Shown here piece after piece: positions 31,567 to 40,307 of a DNA stretch of 64,000 nt. Within the stretch, counting starts at the first letter, position 1; every line of letters starts with the position of its first letter. The stretch spans positions 122,291-186,290 of the forward strand of contig CAVXNH010000070.1 of NCBI GenBank assembly GCA_963762885.1, in the 5' to 3' direction. A program made the position numbers and the translations under genes. The notes under the pieces were generated by a model, which had not been told where the DNA came from, ran no database searches, and saw nothing but the letters and a program-made list of their open reading frames with translations. The stretch comes from JASHVB01 sp963762885. GTDB lineage: Bacteria > Pseudomonadota > Alphaproteobacteria > Acetobacterales > Acetobacteraceae.

Positions 31567-32157
31567 TCATCGTCCGAGATTGGTTATCTGGACCCTTCTG
31601 TTGCGCGGATCTGCCGTCTGTGGCGGAGTAGGCACCAACATCTCGGTATCGCCCATTCCGATCGTCTCCAACCGCGTTGCTGGGATGTCGAACTTGTGCT
31701 CGAGATAGGCCGCCACCGCCGCCGCACGTCTTACCGACAGTGCCTTGTTCACAGCCGCTGAACCGACGGCATCTGTGTGTCCGACAACGCGAAACCGGTA
31801 TCCCGATAGGTCGGGACTGGTCAGAGCCCTGCCGAGGACATCGAGTGAGCGGATCGCCTCGGGCGTCAGCCACGCCGAACCGGTTTCAAATTGCAAAGTC
31901 AGGTTAATTGACCACCCAGTACCCGGGGCCGGAGCGGCCAGGCGGATGCCGTGGGTGCCGCCCGCCGTCAGGTTTCCAAGCGGCTTGAGGCTGCGGATAA
32001 TGTCGGAGGAACTGGGGTCAGAACATCTCGGTGGGCAAGCTTGTTGTGGCCAATCAACCTGCCGGTCAATAGTGTTGATCTGAGCAATAACGGTTTGGCC
32101 GTGCAGCATCAAAATTGTGACCGGGACAAGAAGACCAGGAACCTTCGAAATACTCAC
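31567..32157 (-). CDS. OmpA-family peptidoglycan-binding protein
   Basis: An intact 196-residue protein starting at GTG 32,157, overlapping the upstream gene's stop by GTGA. Signal peptide VPVTILMLHGQTVIAQ, a short linker with two cysteines (QQACPPRCSD), then a C-terminal OmpA/MotB domain: LTLQFETGSAWLTPEAIRSL, RVVGHTDAVGSAAVNKALSV with the diaminopimelate-contacting aspartate, RRAAAVAAYLE and PRNRRVQI. It should bind the cell wall in the periplasm. Its coupling to a two-TM protein suggests they work together. Confidence 0.85.
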   Translation of the reverse strand: MSISKVPGLLVPVTILMLHGQTVIAQINTIDRQVDWPQQACPPRCSDPSSSDIIRSLKPLGNLTAGGTHGIRLAAPAPGTGWSINLTLQFETGSAWLTPEAIRSLDVLGRALTSPDLSGYRFRVVGHTDAVGSAAVNKALSVRRAAAVAAYLEHKFDIPATRLETIGMGDTEMLVPTPPQTADPRNRRVQITNLGR

Positions 32158-32895
32158 AGGCGGTCCTTATCTCCGATCGGCCAGGCATCAACGGGATCCA
32201 CGCGGATGCCTTTTCGCAGGTGTTCCCCCACTGAGTTGGCTCTCGCGGGGTATCGATGCCGGGTGTCCAACATGTCTGGATAAAACAGCGAGCGGGCCGG
32301 AACACGTCCATTCACCTGGGATTGAAGTTTGAGGACGAGCTTCGCCGACGGCTTAGGATCGTCCTCCCCTGCCAGACTTCTGTATCGCGTTCGCACGCGA
32401 CCGACGTCGCGCTCGATCTCCGCAGACAGCCCACGGGCTTCGGCGATGTCCTCCATGATGCCAGTCATGCTTATCGACAGTTGCCGGTAACTGACGAAGA
32501 GCGAGCCGTAGCGTTTGACCCGTGCGTCGATATGCAGCGCAGGTTTTAGTGCTGCCAGAAGAGTTGCGATTGCGGCGATAGCTGCCCAGATACCTTTTAG
32601 GCCCGGATAAATCGTCCAAATGATCCAACCCGATATTCCGCTTGCCCCAGACCCAATGACGATCACAACCTCGAGCCAGAGGCTGATCCTGCCGAATACG
32701 CTCAAGCGGTGGCCATGGTCGGTACTCGTTCAAAAGGCAGTCGCGGCGCAGATCATAGATGTGGTCGAGCTTGACTACGACATCGGCGGCATCTGGTCCG
32801 CCAAGCACGGCTTCGCTAGGGCCGGGCCTTGATGATGGTCCGCCTTCCTCGATCAGCGGTCCGCTGCGACTGCCGCCTCGCGAAGCCACAAACAA
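32154..32895 (-). CDS. Two-TM membrane protein, SLATT-like layout, frameshifted
   Basis: Two adjacent TM helices (LWLEVVIVIGSGASGISGWI and IWAAIAAIATLLAALKPAL) are followed by a long helical cytoplasmic region (SYRQLSISMTGIMEDIAEAR). A frame change near 32,715 joins an upstream helix reading LDHIYDLRRDCLLNEYR to HRLSVFGRISLWLE, so the gene probably starts near 32,890. Short N-terminal helix, two TM helices and a helical tail resemble SLATT/DUF4231 proteins, a family of predicted pore-forming effectors in nucleotide-signalling defence systems. The assignment is by architecture only. It overlaps the OmpA gene. Confidence 0.5.
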
Positions 32896-33237
32896 CTCCG
32901 ACTCTCAGCCAACGATATTGGTTATCTAGCAGGGTCACCACCCGGTGCAAAGCATCGCCGTCGTCCCGATCTGAAGCTGCGCCGCATTCCTTGTGTCGTC
33001 GCGCAGGTTATTGGCGCTCTCGATGGCAATAGGACGGGGATGGCCTGCCACCTTACGGGTATCGGACTTCAACCAATTCGCTCGAGGTCCCCAGGAACCG
33101 TGCATAGATTAGGCGTTACAAGGCGCGAATTCGCGTGGGAGGTATGGCTCGGCGGGGACCGCCCGCGCGCACCCGCAGATCGCGCCTCGCCTGGCTGCGA
33201 CCCCAACCCCAATTTGGCAGACACCAGTCTCCGGCGT
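32896..33237. other. Intergenic region without recognised content
   Basis: About 340 bases between the two-TM gene start and the RES toxin stop. I see no gene with a plausible protein in any frame and no clear repeat. The base composition is less GC-rich than average here, in keeping with an accessory segment from 31 to 34 kb. Confidence 0.4.
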
Positions 33238-33756
33238 CTACCGCCAGGAACCCGCATCCCTGGGCAGGCGTCCCTCGTCATCGATCACCTGGACCTGGTG
33301 CGGCGGCTGCGGAGCCCAGTTCCAAAACACGACGTTCACGTCGGCCGGGACTGCACCCTTGGCGGAACTGGACACAATAATGCCTGCCGTCCCGGCCGCG
33401 ACAAGACGCGCCGTGATCCTCCACGTCGGCGGTTCGATCCCGCGTGTCGACAGATCCTTCCATGGGCAGGCAAGGTCCGCCGGGGCGATGCCGTGCTCTG
33501 CCAGCGTCACAGCGTCCGTCAGGTCGAGGATGTCCTCGCAATCGACCTCATAGGCACACAGCGTCATCGGCTGCGCCTTGAAGGGAAAAGCCTGTTGCGC
33601 TTCAAGCCAAGCGGTCTCGAACCGCAGGGCGGTATAGAGCGCGGGCATGCCGACCGGATTGAAACGGCCACCCGCGGATGCGGCGCCTTGGCCGGAGTCA
33701 GGTGCGAACGCCCATCTTGGATTGTGCGCACGATAGACCAGTCCGCTCAGCTTCAC
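33238..33756 (-). CDS. RES-domain toxin
   Basis: An intact 172-residue RES-family toxin starting at GTG 33,756. The named residues are visible: the arginine in VYRAHNPRW, GGRFNPVGMPALYTA, and the glutamate in FETAWLEAQQ; the C-terminal half contains PADLACPWKDL and VFWNWA. RES toxins degrade NAD+ and stop growth until neutralised by an Xre-type antitoxin. The start overlaps the antitoxin stop (GTGA), the normal arrangement of these modules. Confidence 0.92.
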   Translation of the reverse strand: MKLSGLVYRAHNPRWAFAPDSGQGAASAGGRFNPVGMPALYTALRFETAWLEAQQAFPFKAQPMTLCAYEVDCEDILDLTDAVTLAEHGIAPADLACPWKDLSTRGIEPPTWRITARLVAAGTAGIIVSSSAKGAVPADVNVVFWNWAPQPPHQVQVIDDEGRLPRDAGSWR

Positions 33757-34127
33757 GCGTATCCGCCGACGGCGATCCCGGCGAGGTAGCTTCTCAAGTG
33801 CTCCGACCGTCCGGCACGAATCAGGTCCTCGGCGGTCTGGTCACCGAAAGCCGGGATCGGCTGGGACCGGTACCAGGCAAAAGCTTGAGGTACCGAACCG
33901 CACCACGGCAGGATGCGGTTGATGATCTCGGCCACCTCGCGCAGCCGGGTCTGGGTGGCCGGCGCCTGTAATCGTCGCGTCTTGGAGACTGCGTCGCGTG
34001 ATAGGCCGGAGGCCGCAGCCAGTTCACCCTTGGTGATCCGCAGCGCGGAACTGAGCCGATCGGGTTCGACGAGGCCTTCGCCTCCGATGACGTCGTCGAG
34101 GAAGGAATGTTCCGTGATGGCCGACAT
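33753..34127 (-). CDS. Xre/MbcA/ParS-type antitoxin of the RES module
   Basis: An intact 124-residue antitoxin with ATG at 34,127. Helix-turn-helix region LSSALRITKGELAAASGLSR, then the DUF2384 toxin-binding part (LREVAEIINRILPWCGSVP, AFAWYRSQPIPAFGDQTAED, LIRAGRSEHLRSYL). It should bind the RES toxin and repress the shared promoter, which would lie in 34,128-34,200. Confidence 0.92.
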   Translation of the reverse strand: MSAITEHSFLDDVIGGEGLVEPDRLSSALRITKGELAAASGLSRDAVSKTRRLQAPATQTRLREVAEIINRILPWCGSVPQAFAWYRSQPIPAFGDQTAEDLIRAGRSEHLRSYLAGIAVGGYA

Positions 34128-34279
34128 GCGCCTCACTATTCGACCCAATTTCGGGACAATACATGCGCTCGCGGGAGACTGGTTGCAAGTCGAAGCGAAG
34201 GGCGTTTTCCGGTGGCCGCAGCGCCAACATAACGCCCACGCGGGACGCCCTCCCTTGGCTCCGGCGGCCGCCCGCCCTA

Positions 34280-35042
34280 ATGCCACCGGCCATGGACGCG
34301 ATCCGGGTGACCCACCTGACCAAGCGCTACGGCGACGTGCTGGCGGTCGACGACATCGACTTCACCACGCCGGCGGGAGCGACCGTCGGGCTGCTGGGCG
34401 GCAACGGCGCCGGCAAGACCACGACCATCGCCATGTTGCTCGGCCTGCTGGTGCCGACCGCCGGCTCGATCAGCGTGCTCGGCCACGACATGGCGCGCGA
34501 CCGGTTCGCCGCGCTGGCCCGCATGAACTTTTCCTCCCCCTACGTGTCGTTGCCGCAGCGGCTGACCGTGGCGCAGAATCCTGCGCGTCTACGGCCACCT
34601 CTACAACGTCCCCCGCCTGGCGCAGCGCATCGGCGAACTGGCCGACGAGTTGGACCTGCAGGAGTTGCTGGACCGCCCGGCCGGGCAGCTCTCCGCCGGG
34701 CAGAAAACCCGCGTCGCGCTGGCCAAGGCGCTGATCAACCGCCCGGAACTGCTGCTGCTGGACGAGCCCACCGCGAGCCTGGACCCAGATACCGGCGACT
34801 GGGTGCGCACCTGGCTCGAGCGCTACCGCGCCGAGACCAACTGCACCATCCTGCTCGCCTCGCACAACATGTCGGAGGTCGAACGACTGTGCAGCCACGT
34901 GCTGATGCTGAAGCGTGGCCGCATCGTCGATCGCGGCAGTCCAGCGGAGCTGCTGGACCGCTATGGGCGCGACGACCTGGAGGACGTGTTCCTCGACATT
35001 GCGCGCGACCGGCGCGGCGCCCGGGCGCACGCCGATGCATAG
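34280..35042 (+). CDS. ABC-2 type exporter ATP-binding protein, frameshifted
   Basis: An ABC ATPase of about 254 residues. Walker A LLGGNGAGKTTTIAM, a modified Q-loop region (FSSPYVSLPQRLTV), signature LSAGQKTRVALAKAL (LSAGQ instead of LSGGQ), Walker B LLLLDEPTASLDP and switch histidine LLASHNMSEV. One indel near 34,578 divides it. Two in-frame ATGs (34,280 and 34,292) are possible starts. It overlaps the permease gene by eight bases. It probably exports a polysaccharide, drug or lipid. Confidence 0.85.
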
Positions 35043-35835
35043 CAGCGCACGGCGCATCTGGGGGATGCTGTACCGGCATCTCGCGCTGTATCGCCATTCC
35101 TGGCCGCGGGTGCTGGAACTGGCCTATTGGCCGGTGCTGCAAATGTGCATCTGGGGATTCACCGCCCGCTTCCTGATGGCTCGCATGGGCAGCGGCGCGG
35201 CTCTGGCAGGCGCTACGCTGCTCGGCGGCGTGCTGCTGTGGGAAGTCGCGCTGCGGTCGCAGATGGGCGTGGCGATCAGCTTCCTGGAGGAGCTGTGGTC
35301 GCGCAACCTCGGCCATGTGTTCGTCAGCCCGCTGCGGCCGTGGGAGTTGGTGTCGGCGCTGATCGGCATGTCGATCTTCCGAATGATCGCCGGGGTGCTA
35401 CCGGCCATCCTGATCGCCTGGGCGCTGTATGCCTACAATCTGTTCGCACTGGGGCCCGTGCTTGTGCTGTTTTTTGCCAACCTGATGATCATGGGTTGGT
35501 GGGTGGCTCTGGCCGTGGTGTCGCTGATCCTGCGCCACGGCGCGGGGGCGGAGGCGCTGGCCTGGTCGGTGCTGTTCGGGCTGACCCCGTTCTCGGCGGT
35601 GTTCTATCCGGTCGCCGTATTACCGCGTGCGGTACAGCCGATCGCCTGGGCGATCCCCGCGTCGCATGTGTTCGAAGGGATGCGCGGGGTGCTGTTGCAG
35701 GGCGTGGTGCGATGGGACCATCTCGCCGCGGCGTTCGCGTTGAATGCGGTGTGGTTGCTCGCGGCGGCGCTGCTGTTCGCGCGGCAATTCCACCAGGCTC
35801 GGGTACGCGGAGCGCTGCTGAGCATCGGGGAGTGA
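35035..35835 (+). CDS. ABC-2 type exporter permease
   Basis: An intact 266-residue permease with six predicted TM segments, for example LAGATLLGGVLLWEVAL, MIAGVLPAILIAWALYA, LVLFFANLMIMGWWVALAVV and LNAVWLLAAALLFARQF. The family motif before the last loop is PFSAVFYPVAVLPRAVQPIA followed by PASHVFEGMRG. It forms the membrane half of the exporter with the preceding ATPase. Confidence 0.88.
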   Translation: MHSSARRIWGMLYRHLALYRHSWPRVLELAYWPVLQMCIWGFTARFLMARMGSGAALAGATLLGGVLLWEVALRSQMGVAISFLEELWSRNLGHVFVSPLRPWELVSALIGMSIFRMIAGVLPAILIAWALYAYNLFALGPVLVLFFANLMIMGWWVALAVVSLILRHGAGAEALAWSVLFGLTPFSAVFYPVAVLPRAVQPIAWAIPASHVFEGMRGVLLQGVVRWDHLAAAFALNAVWLLAAALLFARQFHQARVRGALLSIGE

Positions 35836-35950
35836 GCGGAGGCCCTTGCAGCGTGGCGCCGGGCTGCGCCAGCCCTGCCGTTGCGGGGTGCGGTTCGCGG
35901 AACCTGGCGTGCCGACCCGATCACCCTCACCCTCGTCGCTCGCGCCTCGA

Positions 35951-35973
35951 CCTTTCCCGCGCAGCGGGAGAGG
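35951..35973. repeat. Short hairpin, dispersed-repeat type
   Basis: CCTTTCCCGC pairs with GCGGGAGAGG around GCA. The sequence around it (CACCCTCACCCT...) resembles that before the hairpin at 17,828. It lies between the permease and the phosphatase and could end the exporter transcript. Confidence 0.5.
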
Positions 35974-36020
35974 TTTTGGGGGGCCTCCCACCGGACGGCG
36001 GGAACGGTTAAAGGGACACC

Positions 36021-36641
36021 ATGACCGAGACCCGCTTCTGGCTGATCCGCCACGCCCTGGTGGAGGAGAACGCCCGCGCCATCATGTACGGCGTGATGGA
36101 CGTCGCCCTGTGCGAAACCACGGTGCTGGAGCAGGAGCCAATGTACCGGTCGCTGGCGGAGCGGCTGCCGCGGCCCGCGACCTGGCTGGTCACGCCCCTG
36201 TCGCGCACGCGGCGCACGGCCGAGGCGATCTTCGCCGCCGGCTATCCGGCTACCGAGCCTCGGGTCGAGCCCGACCTGATCGAGCAGCACCTGGGTGAGT
36301 GGCAGGGGGTGTCGCACGCGGAATGGCCGGCCCGGCTGACGCAACCGAAGCATCCGTTCTGGCCGTTGTCCGGCACGGAAAAACCGCCTGGTGGCGAGAG
36401 CATGGCCGAGGTCATCGCGCGGGTCGGTGGCGCGCTGGAGCACCTGGCCGTGGCGCACGACGAACAGGATGTGGTTATCGTCGCGCATGGCGGCTCGATC
36501 CGCGCCGCGGTGGCGCACGCGCTGCGCATCGGTCCGGACAATGCCTTGCACATGGTGGTTGCGAACCTGTCGCTGACCCGGCTGGAGCGTGTGCCGGAGG
36601 GCTGGCGGGTCGTCTGCGTCAACGAACTCGCGGGTTATTGA
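36021..36641 (+). CDS. Histidine phosphatase family protein
   Basis: An intact 206-residue member of the phosphoglycerate mutase-like branch. The catalytic motif reads IRHALVEEN (RHA in place of the common RHG), followed by PLSRTRRTAEAIFAAG, the acid residue in IEQHLGEWQG and the second histidine in VVIVAHGGSIRAAVAHAL. The substrate is not predictable; alpha-ribazole phosphatase-like or general phosphatase roles are possible. Start ATG 36,021 with AAAGGG upstream. Confidence 0.88.
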   Translation: MTETRFWLIRHALVEENARAIMYGVMDVALCETTVLEQEPMYRSLAERLPRPATWLVTPLSRTRRTAEAIFAAGYPATEPRVEPDLIEQHLGEWQGVSHAEWPARLTQPKHPFWPLSGTEKPPGGESMAEVIARVGGALEHLAVAHDEQDVVIVAHGGSIRAAVAHALRIGPDNALHMVVANLSLTRLERVPEGWRVVCVNELAGY

Positions 36642-36759
36642 CCCGAAATCCGCCGCAAATCCGGCCGCCTCTGGGGCGGCTTGCCGGAGGGTTGCGCCCG
36701 AACTCGGGCGCATCCGCGCTATGCAAGTTTCGATTTGCCTGCTCGGAGGAGGTTTTGCC

Positions 36760-37641
36760 ATGCGCCGTTTCCTGCTGGCCGCTGTTGCCCTGGCCGTATT
36801 GCTCCCCCTTGGGTTCGCGCCCGGGGTCGCCCGGGCCCAGGGCGAAGCGCAAACCCTGGTGGATCGCGCCACGCTCGCGTTGCAGGAAATGATGACGCAG
36901 GGCAATTCGCAGGACCCGCGTAACGCGCTGGGACGCGCCCGGGCGGTGATGATCTGTCCGCGGGTGTTCAAGGCGGGGTTCATCATTGGCGGCTCCGGCG
37001 GCGACTGCGTGCTGCTGGCGCGGGCGGGCAACGGGACGTGGTCGTATCCCGCGTTCTATTCGATCGGCAGCGGCAGCATCGGCTTCCAGGCCGGCGTCCA
37101 GGACAGCGCGGTCGCTATGATGATCATGACCGGTCGCGGGCTGAATGCAGTGATGGACAGCCAGTTCAAGCTGGGGGCCGACGCCTCGGTCGCCATCGCG
37201 ACGATCGGCGGTAGCGTGGGCGGGGCGACGACCGCGGCGGTGGGCGCGGACATCCAGGTGTTCGCAGAATCGCGCGGGCTGTTCGGCGGGGTGTCGGTGG
37301 AGGGCAGCATCATGTCGCTGCGCAGCGACTGGGACCAGGCGTATTACGGGCAGCCCTACGCGGCGCGGCAGATTGTCGAGCAAATGGCGGCGGTCAATCG
37401 GGGCGCGGACCCGCTGCGGGAGGTGCTGACGCGGTTCGGCACCCCGGCGGCGATGCCGGTTAGCGGGCCGCCGATGGCTGGCCCGGGGCCGGTGCAGACC
37501 GGGCCGGGTTACGCACCGGCATATCCTCCGGCGAGCGACCAGGGTTATGGGGGGATGAGCCAGGGGCAGGGCGGCCAGCCGGTGCAGTTGCCGCCGAGCG
37601 CCCCGGTGCAGCAGCAGTCGTTGCCGCCGCCACCGCGATAG
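36760..37641 (+). CDS. SYLF/Ysc84-type lipid-binding secreted protein
   Basis: An intact 293-residue protein. The ATG at 36,760 follows a strong GGAGGAGG site. Signal peptide LLAAVALAVLLPLGFAPGVARAQ. The SYLF domain shows RARAVMICPRVFKAGFIIGG, PAFYSIGSGSIGFQAGVQ, MMIMTGRGLNAVMDSQFKLG and IQVFAESRGLFGGVSVEGS. The tail of about 70 residues is Pro/Gly/Gln-rich and disordered. The family binds phosphoinositide-like lipids in eukaryotes; in bacteria the role is envelope-related and unclear. Confidence 0.88.
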   Translation: MRRFLLAAVALAVLLPLGFAPGVARAQGEAQTLVDRATLALQEMMTQGNSQDPRNALGRARAVMICPRVFKAGFIIGGSGGDCVLLARAGNGTWSYPAFYSIGSGSIGFQAGVQDSAVAMMIMTGRGLNAVMDSQFKLGADASVAIATIGGSVGGATTAAVGADIQVFAESRGLFGGVSVEGSIMSLRSDWDQAYYGQPYAARQIVEQMAAVNRGADPLREVLTRFGTPAAMPVSGPPMAGPGPVQTGPGYAPAYPPASDQGYGGMSQGQGGQPVQLPPSAPVQQQSLPPPPR

Positions 37642-37655
37642 GTGGCTGGGCGGCG

Positions 37656-37910
37656 GTGATCGCCGCGCACCGTCCCCGATCTTTCGAGCGCGCGCGGCCT
37701 TGGCAAATCGGCCCGACACGCACGCGGGACATCGGCCTGACGCTGGGATTGCGCCATCAATCGCTCAATGCGCTGATGCAATACCTCAAGCGCAAGAACG
37801 CGGTCCGCACGCAAAGCGACACGCGCTTCGCGCCGTACCAGTTGACACCGGACGGCCGGGAAATGCTTGCTGCGATGCAGCATCAGGAGCCGCAGGCTGC
37901 CGCGGCGTGA
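37656..37910 (+). CDS. Small winged-helix-like protein, unknown
   Basis: An 84-residue frame from GTG 37,656. The pattern IGLTLGLRHQSLNALMQYLK and YQLTPDGREMLAAM resembles a small winged-helix DNA-binding domain (recognition helix, then wing). No partner is evident. It may be real or the 3' part of a broken regulator gene; its 15-base distance from the SYLF gene is short. Confidence 0.45.
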   Translation: MIAAHRPRSFERARPWQIGPTRTRDIGLTLGLRHQSLNALMQYLKRKNAVRTQSDTRFAPYQLTPDGREMLAAMQHQEPQAAAA

Positions 37911-37969
37911 TGCCGGCGTTGCGCACCGCCGGCGGGTTTCCGCCGTCGCCGAAAAAGCGGCGGCCGCGA

Positions 37970-38278
37970 TCACGCCGCAGCACCGAGCGGCTTCGCGCGT
38001 TCAATCCGCTCGCGCTCGCGGGGGCTGTTCATCGCCTGCCACAAATCATTGCGCCACTGCACGTTGAGCCAGAAGTCGGGGCTGTTGCCGAACGCGCGCG
38101 CCAGGATGAGCGCGGTCGCCGCGGTCACGTTCCGGCGGTCGTTGCACAGCTCGTTGACGTGCTTGCGCTGCACGCCCATCGCCTCGGCCAGCGCGGTCTG
38201 CGTCAGGCCCATGGGCTGGATGAATTCCTCGACCAGAATGTCGCCGACCGTGGCCGATTTGCGCTTCGTCGTCAGCAT
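37970..38278 (-). CDS. higA: HigA-family addiction module antitoxin, no adjacent toxin
   Basis: An intact 102-residue antitoxin. Helix-turn-helix: FIQPMGLTQTALAEAMGVQR, HVNELCNDRRNVTAATALIL, and a C-terminal tail with FWLNVQWRNDLWQAM. A HigB (RelE-like) toxin would be expected just upstream, but 38,279-38,427 is a divergent promoter region without one. It is therefore an orphan antitoxin. It is transcribed away from the DUF1778/GNAT pair and may also act on the shared palindrome. Confidence 0.88.
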   Translation of the reverse strand: MLTTKRKSATVGDILVEEFIQPMGLTQTALAEAMGVQRKHVNELCNDRRNVTAATALILARAFGNSPDFWLNVQWRNDLWQAMNSPRERERIERAKPLGAAA

Positions 38279-38362
38279 GGTTCGCTTCACCTGTAGCTGT
38301 GGTCGTCCAGATACAGCACCGTCGTCCAGGGCGTGAGTGGTGCTCCTGGCCGGGCAGGAGCC

Positions 38363-38391
38363 GCCCGACATTTGTCATGACAATGTCGGGC
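38363..38391. promoter_or_regulatory. Palindromic operator between divergent antitoxin genes
   Basis: Perfect 10-base arms GCCCGACATT and AATGTCGGGC enclose TGTCATGAC, itself symmetric. It lies between higA (leftward) and the DUF1778 gene (rightward). A likely rightward promoter overlaps it: -35 ATGACA at 38,377-38,382 and -10 TATCCT at 38,400-38,405, spaced 17 bases. Binding by either antitoxin would repress this promoter. Confidence 0.65.
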
Positions 38392-38427
38392 AAAATCGAT
38401 ATCCTATGAAAGGCGATGGAGAAGCCC

Positions 38428-38718
38428 ATGCCCACCAGCTCAGTCCGCACCACCAAGATCGATCTCCGCCTCTCCCCCCAGGCCAAGCTGACGCTGGCCG
38501 CGGCAGCCCGCGCCTCGCACCGCTCGGTCAGCCAGTTCGTGTTGGAGAGTGCGCTCGCCCGCGCCGAGGAAACCCTCATCGACCGGCGCCGGTTCGAGCT
38601 GAACGCCGCGCAATGGGAAGCCTTCATGGCCGCGCTGGATGCGCCGCCGCGCGACCTCCCGCGGCTGCGTCAGCTTCTCCACGAGCCGTCGCCCTTTGAC
38701 GGCACCGGGCCAGGATGA
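38428..38718 (+). CDS. DUF1778 (TacA-like) antitoxin
   Basis: An intact 96-residue antitoxin; the ATG at 38,428 is preferred over 38,416. Ribbon-helix-helix N-terminus (TTKIDLRLSPQAKLTLAAAA, then RSVSQFVLESALARAEE), followed by a toxin-binding tail (LNAAQWEAFMAALDAPP). It overlaps the acetyltransferase gene by four bases (ATGA). Confidence 0.92.
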   Translation: MPTSSVRTTKIDLRLSPQAKLTLAAAARASHRSVSQFVLESALARAEETLIDRRRFELNAAQWEAFMAALDAPPRDLPRLRQLLHEPSPFDGTGPG

Positions 38719-39218
38719 CCGATGGCTTCCGGATCGAGAAACTCCGTCGCGACCACCCCATCGACGGCTTCACCTGCGGCAGCGCGGAACTCGACCGGTT
38801 CCTGATCCGCTTTGCCGTTGCCAATCAGCAGGCCAATGCCTCGCAAACCTGGCTCGGCCTGCACGGTTCCGAAGTGATCGGCTTTTACACGCTGGTCGTC
38901 GGAGAAGTCGCCTATGGCGAGGCACCGGACCGCCTTACCAAGGGCCTGGCCCGTCATCCAATTCCCCTCATGCTGCTCGCTCGCCTTGGCGTCAGCACAG
39001 CCTGGCAAGGCCGCAGGTTGGGCGCAGGATTGTTGAAGGATGCGATGCGGCGCACGTTGCAGGCGGCCGACATCGCCGGCATTCGCGCGTTTGCCGTGCA
39101 TGCGAAGGACGAACCTGCCCGCCGGTTCTATGAACACTTCGGGTTTGCTCCCTCGCCCACCGATCCGCTGCACTTGTTTCTGCTGCTAAAGGACCTTCGC
39201 GGTCTCGCAGCAGGCTGA
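38715..39218 (+). CDS. GNAT-family acetyltransferase toxin (TacT-like)
   Basis: An intact 167-residue GNAT protein. Family blocks: FTCGSAELDRFLIRFAVANQ, GFYTLVVGEVAYGE, LGVSTAWQGRRLGAGLLKDA (acetyl-CoA loop Q-x-x-G-x-G/A type), HAKDEPARRFYEHFGFAPSP. Toxins of this type acetylate the amino group of aminoacyl-tRNA and stop translation. Paired with DUF1778 in the canonical order. Confidence 0.92.
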   Translation: MTDGFRIEKLRRDHPIDGFTCGSAELDRFLIRFAVANQQANASQTWLGLHGSEVIGFYTLVVGEVAYGEAPDRLTKGLARHPIPLMLLARLGVSTAWQGRRLGAGLLKDAMRRTLQAADIAGIRAFAVHAKDEPARRFYEHFGFAPSPTDPLHLFLLLKDLRGLAAG

Positions 39219-39519
39219 GGGGGCCATGCCCTGCCGCCGCGCCCACGATCTGCGACCGTGCGCGGTGCGGCCTCGACGTTCTGTCGTCGATGACTGAAGA
39301 GGCCGCCCTGGCTGACCAATGGTCTTGATTTGTTCCAAGTGGGCACCCTCTGCCGCGCGGTCAAGGCCGGAGACGCGGCTGTCGCCCCCTTTCGCCTCGT
39401 GACCCGTGTTGCGGGACCACGCGTCACACCGGCGCACGCCCTCCCGCCGCCGGCAATCGACGCCGCGCACCACCAATGCCAGACTTCCCATCGCAGCCGC
39501 AGCGAGGGGAAACGCAACC
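39219..39519. other. Intergenic region, nothing recognised
   Basis: About 300 bases between the GNAT toxin and the next SDR. No protein-like frame, hairpin or repeat stands out. Confidence 0.4.
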
Positions 39520-40307
39520 ATGGACGACACCGGACAGGGCAGGCTCGCCGTGGTGATCGGCGGCGGCAACGGCATCGGGGCGGCCACCGCCCGGCTGATG
39601 GCCGACCGCGGCTGGCGGCTGGCGATCGTCGACCGCGACCTCGACGCCGCCCGCGCCGTCGCGGCCGACCTGCATGGCCGCGCCTTCCACGGCGACGTCA
39701 CCGACGCCGCGGTGATGCACGGGCTGGCGCAGGAGATCGCCGCCACCGTCGCGCCGCCCTACGCTCTGGTGGTCTCCTCCGGCACCTTCCAGGACCCAGT
39801 GCCGCCCGACCGGACCTCGCTGGAGGACTGGGACCGCATCATGCGCGTCAACCTGGACGGCGTGTTCTTCGCCAACCGCGCCTTCGGCCCCGGCATGGCC
39901 GCGCGAGGGCAGGGGGCGATCGTCAACATCGCCTCGATCATCGGCTTGGGGGCACGCCGCTGCACGCCTATGGGCCGACCAAGGCGGCGGTGATCAACCT
40001 CACCGAGAGCCTGGCCGGCGAGTGGGGCCGCGCCGGCGTGCGGGTGAATGCGGTGTCGCCGGGCGTCACGCTGGTGCCGCGCGTGCTGGCGCGCCGCCAG
40101 GCCGGCGCCCGCTATCGGGGCGATCCGGGCGAACACACCGCGCTCGGCCGCTGCGTCGAGCCCAACGAGGTCGCCGAGACCATCGAGTTTCTGCTCTCGG
40201 ACCGGGCCTCCGCCATCACCGGCGTCAACCTGGTCATCGACTGCGGCTGGGCGGTGGCGCGGGGCTGGGTGATGTATGGCGGCGTTCGCCCGGCACATCG
40301 CGGGTGA
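39520..40307 (+). CDS. Short-chain dehydrogenase/reductase, frameshifted
   Basis: An SDR of about 263 residues. Cofactor loop VVIGGGNGIGAATARLMADR, FHGDVTDAAV, LVVSSGTFQDP in place of the usual NNAG, catalytic serine in IVNIASIIG and, after an indel near 39,950, YGPTKAAVINLT with the Tyr and Lys, then VRVNAVSPGVTLVPRVL and ITGVNLVIDCGW. The start is ATG 39,520 after GAGGGGAAACGCAACC. It precedes the NMT1 transporter genes by 240 bases and may or may not belong to them. Confidence 0.8.

Noticed and set aside
31567..32895. A Zorya-type ZorAB pair
   Set aside because: The OmpA protein has a cleavable signal peptide rather than a ZorB-type TM anchor, the partner has only two TM helices, and no ZorC/D or helicase gene is nearby.
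33425..33450. GGTTCGATCCC resembling a tRNA T-loop
   Set aside because: No acceptor stem or anticodon arm is present, and the bases encode part of the RES toxin on the other strand.
38279..38430. A higB toxin gene next to higA
   Set aside because: No frame in this stretch gives a RelE-like sequence; it contains a promoter and a palindrome instead.
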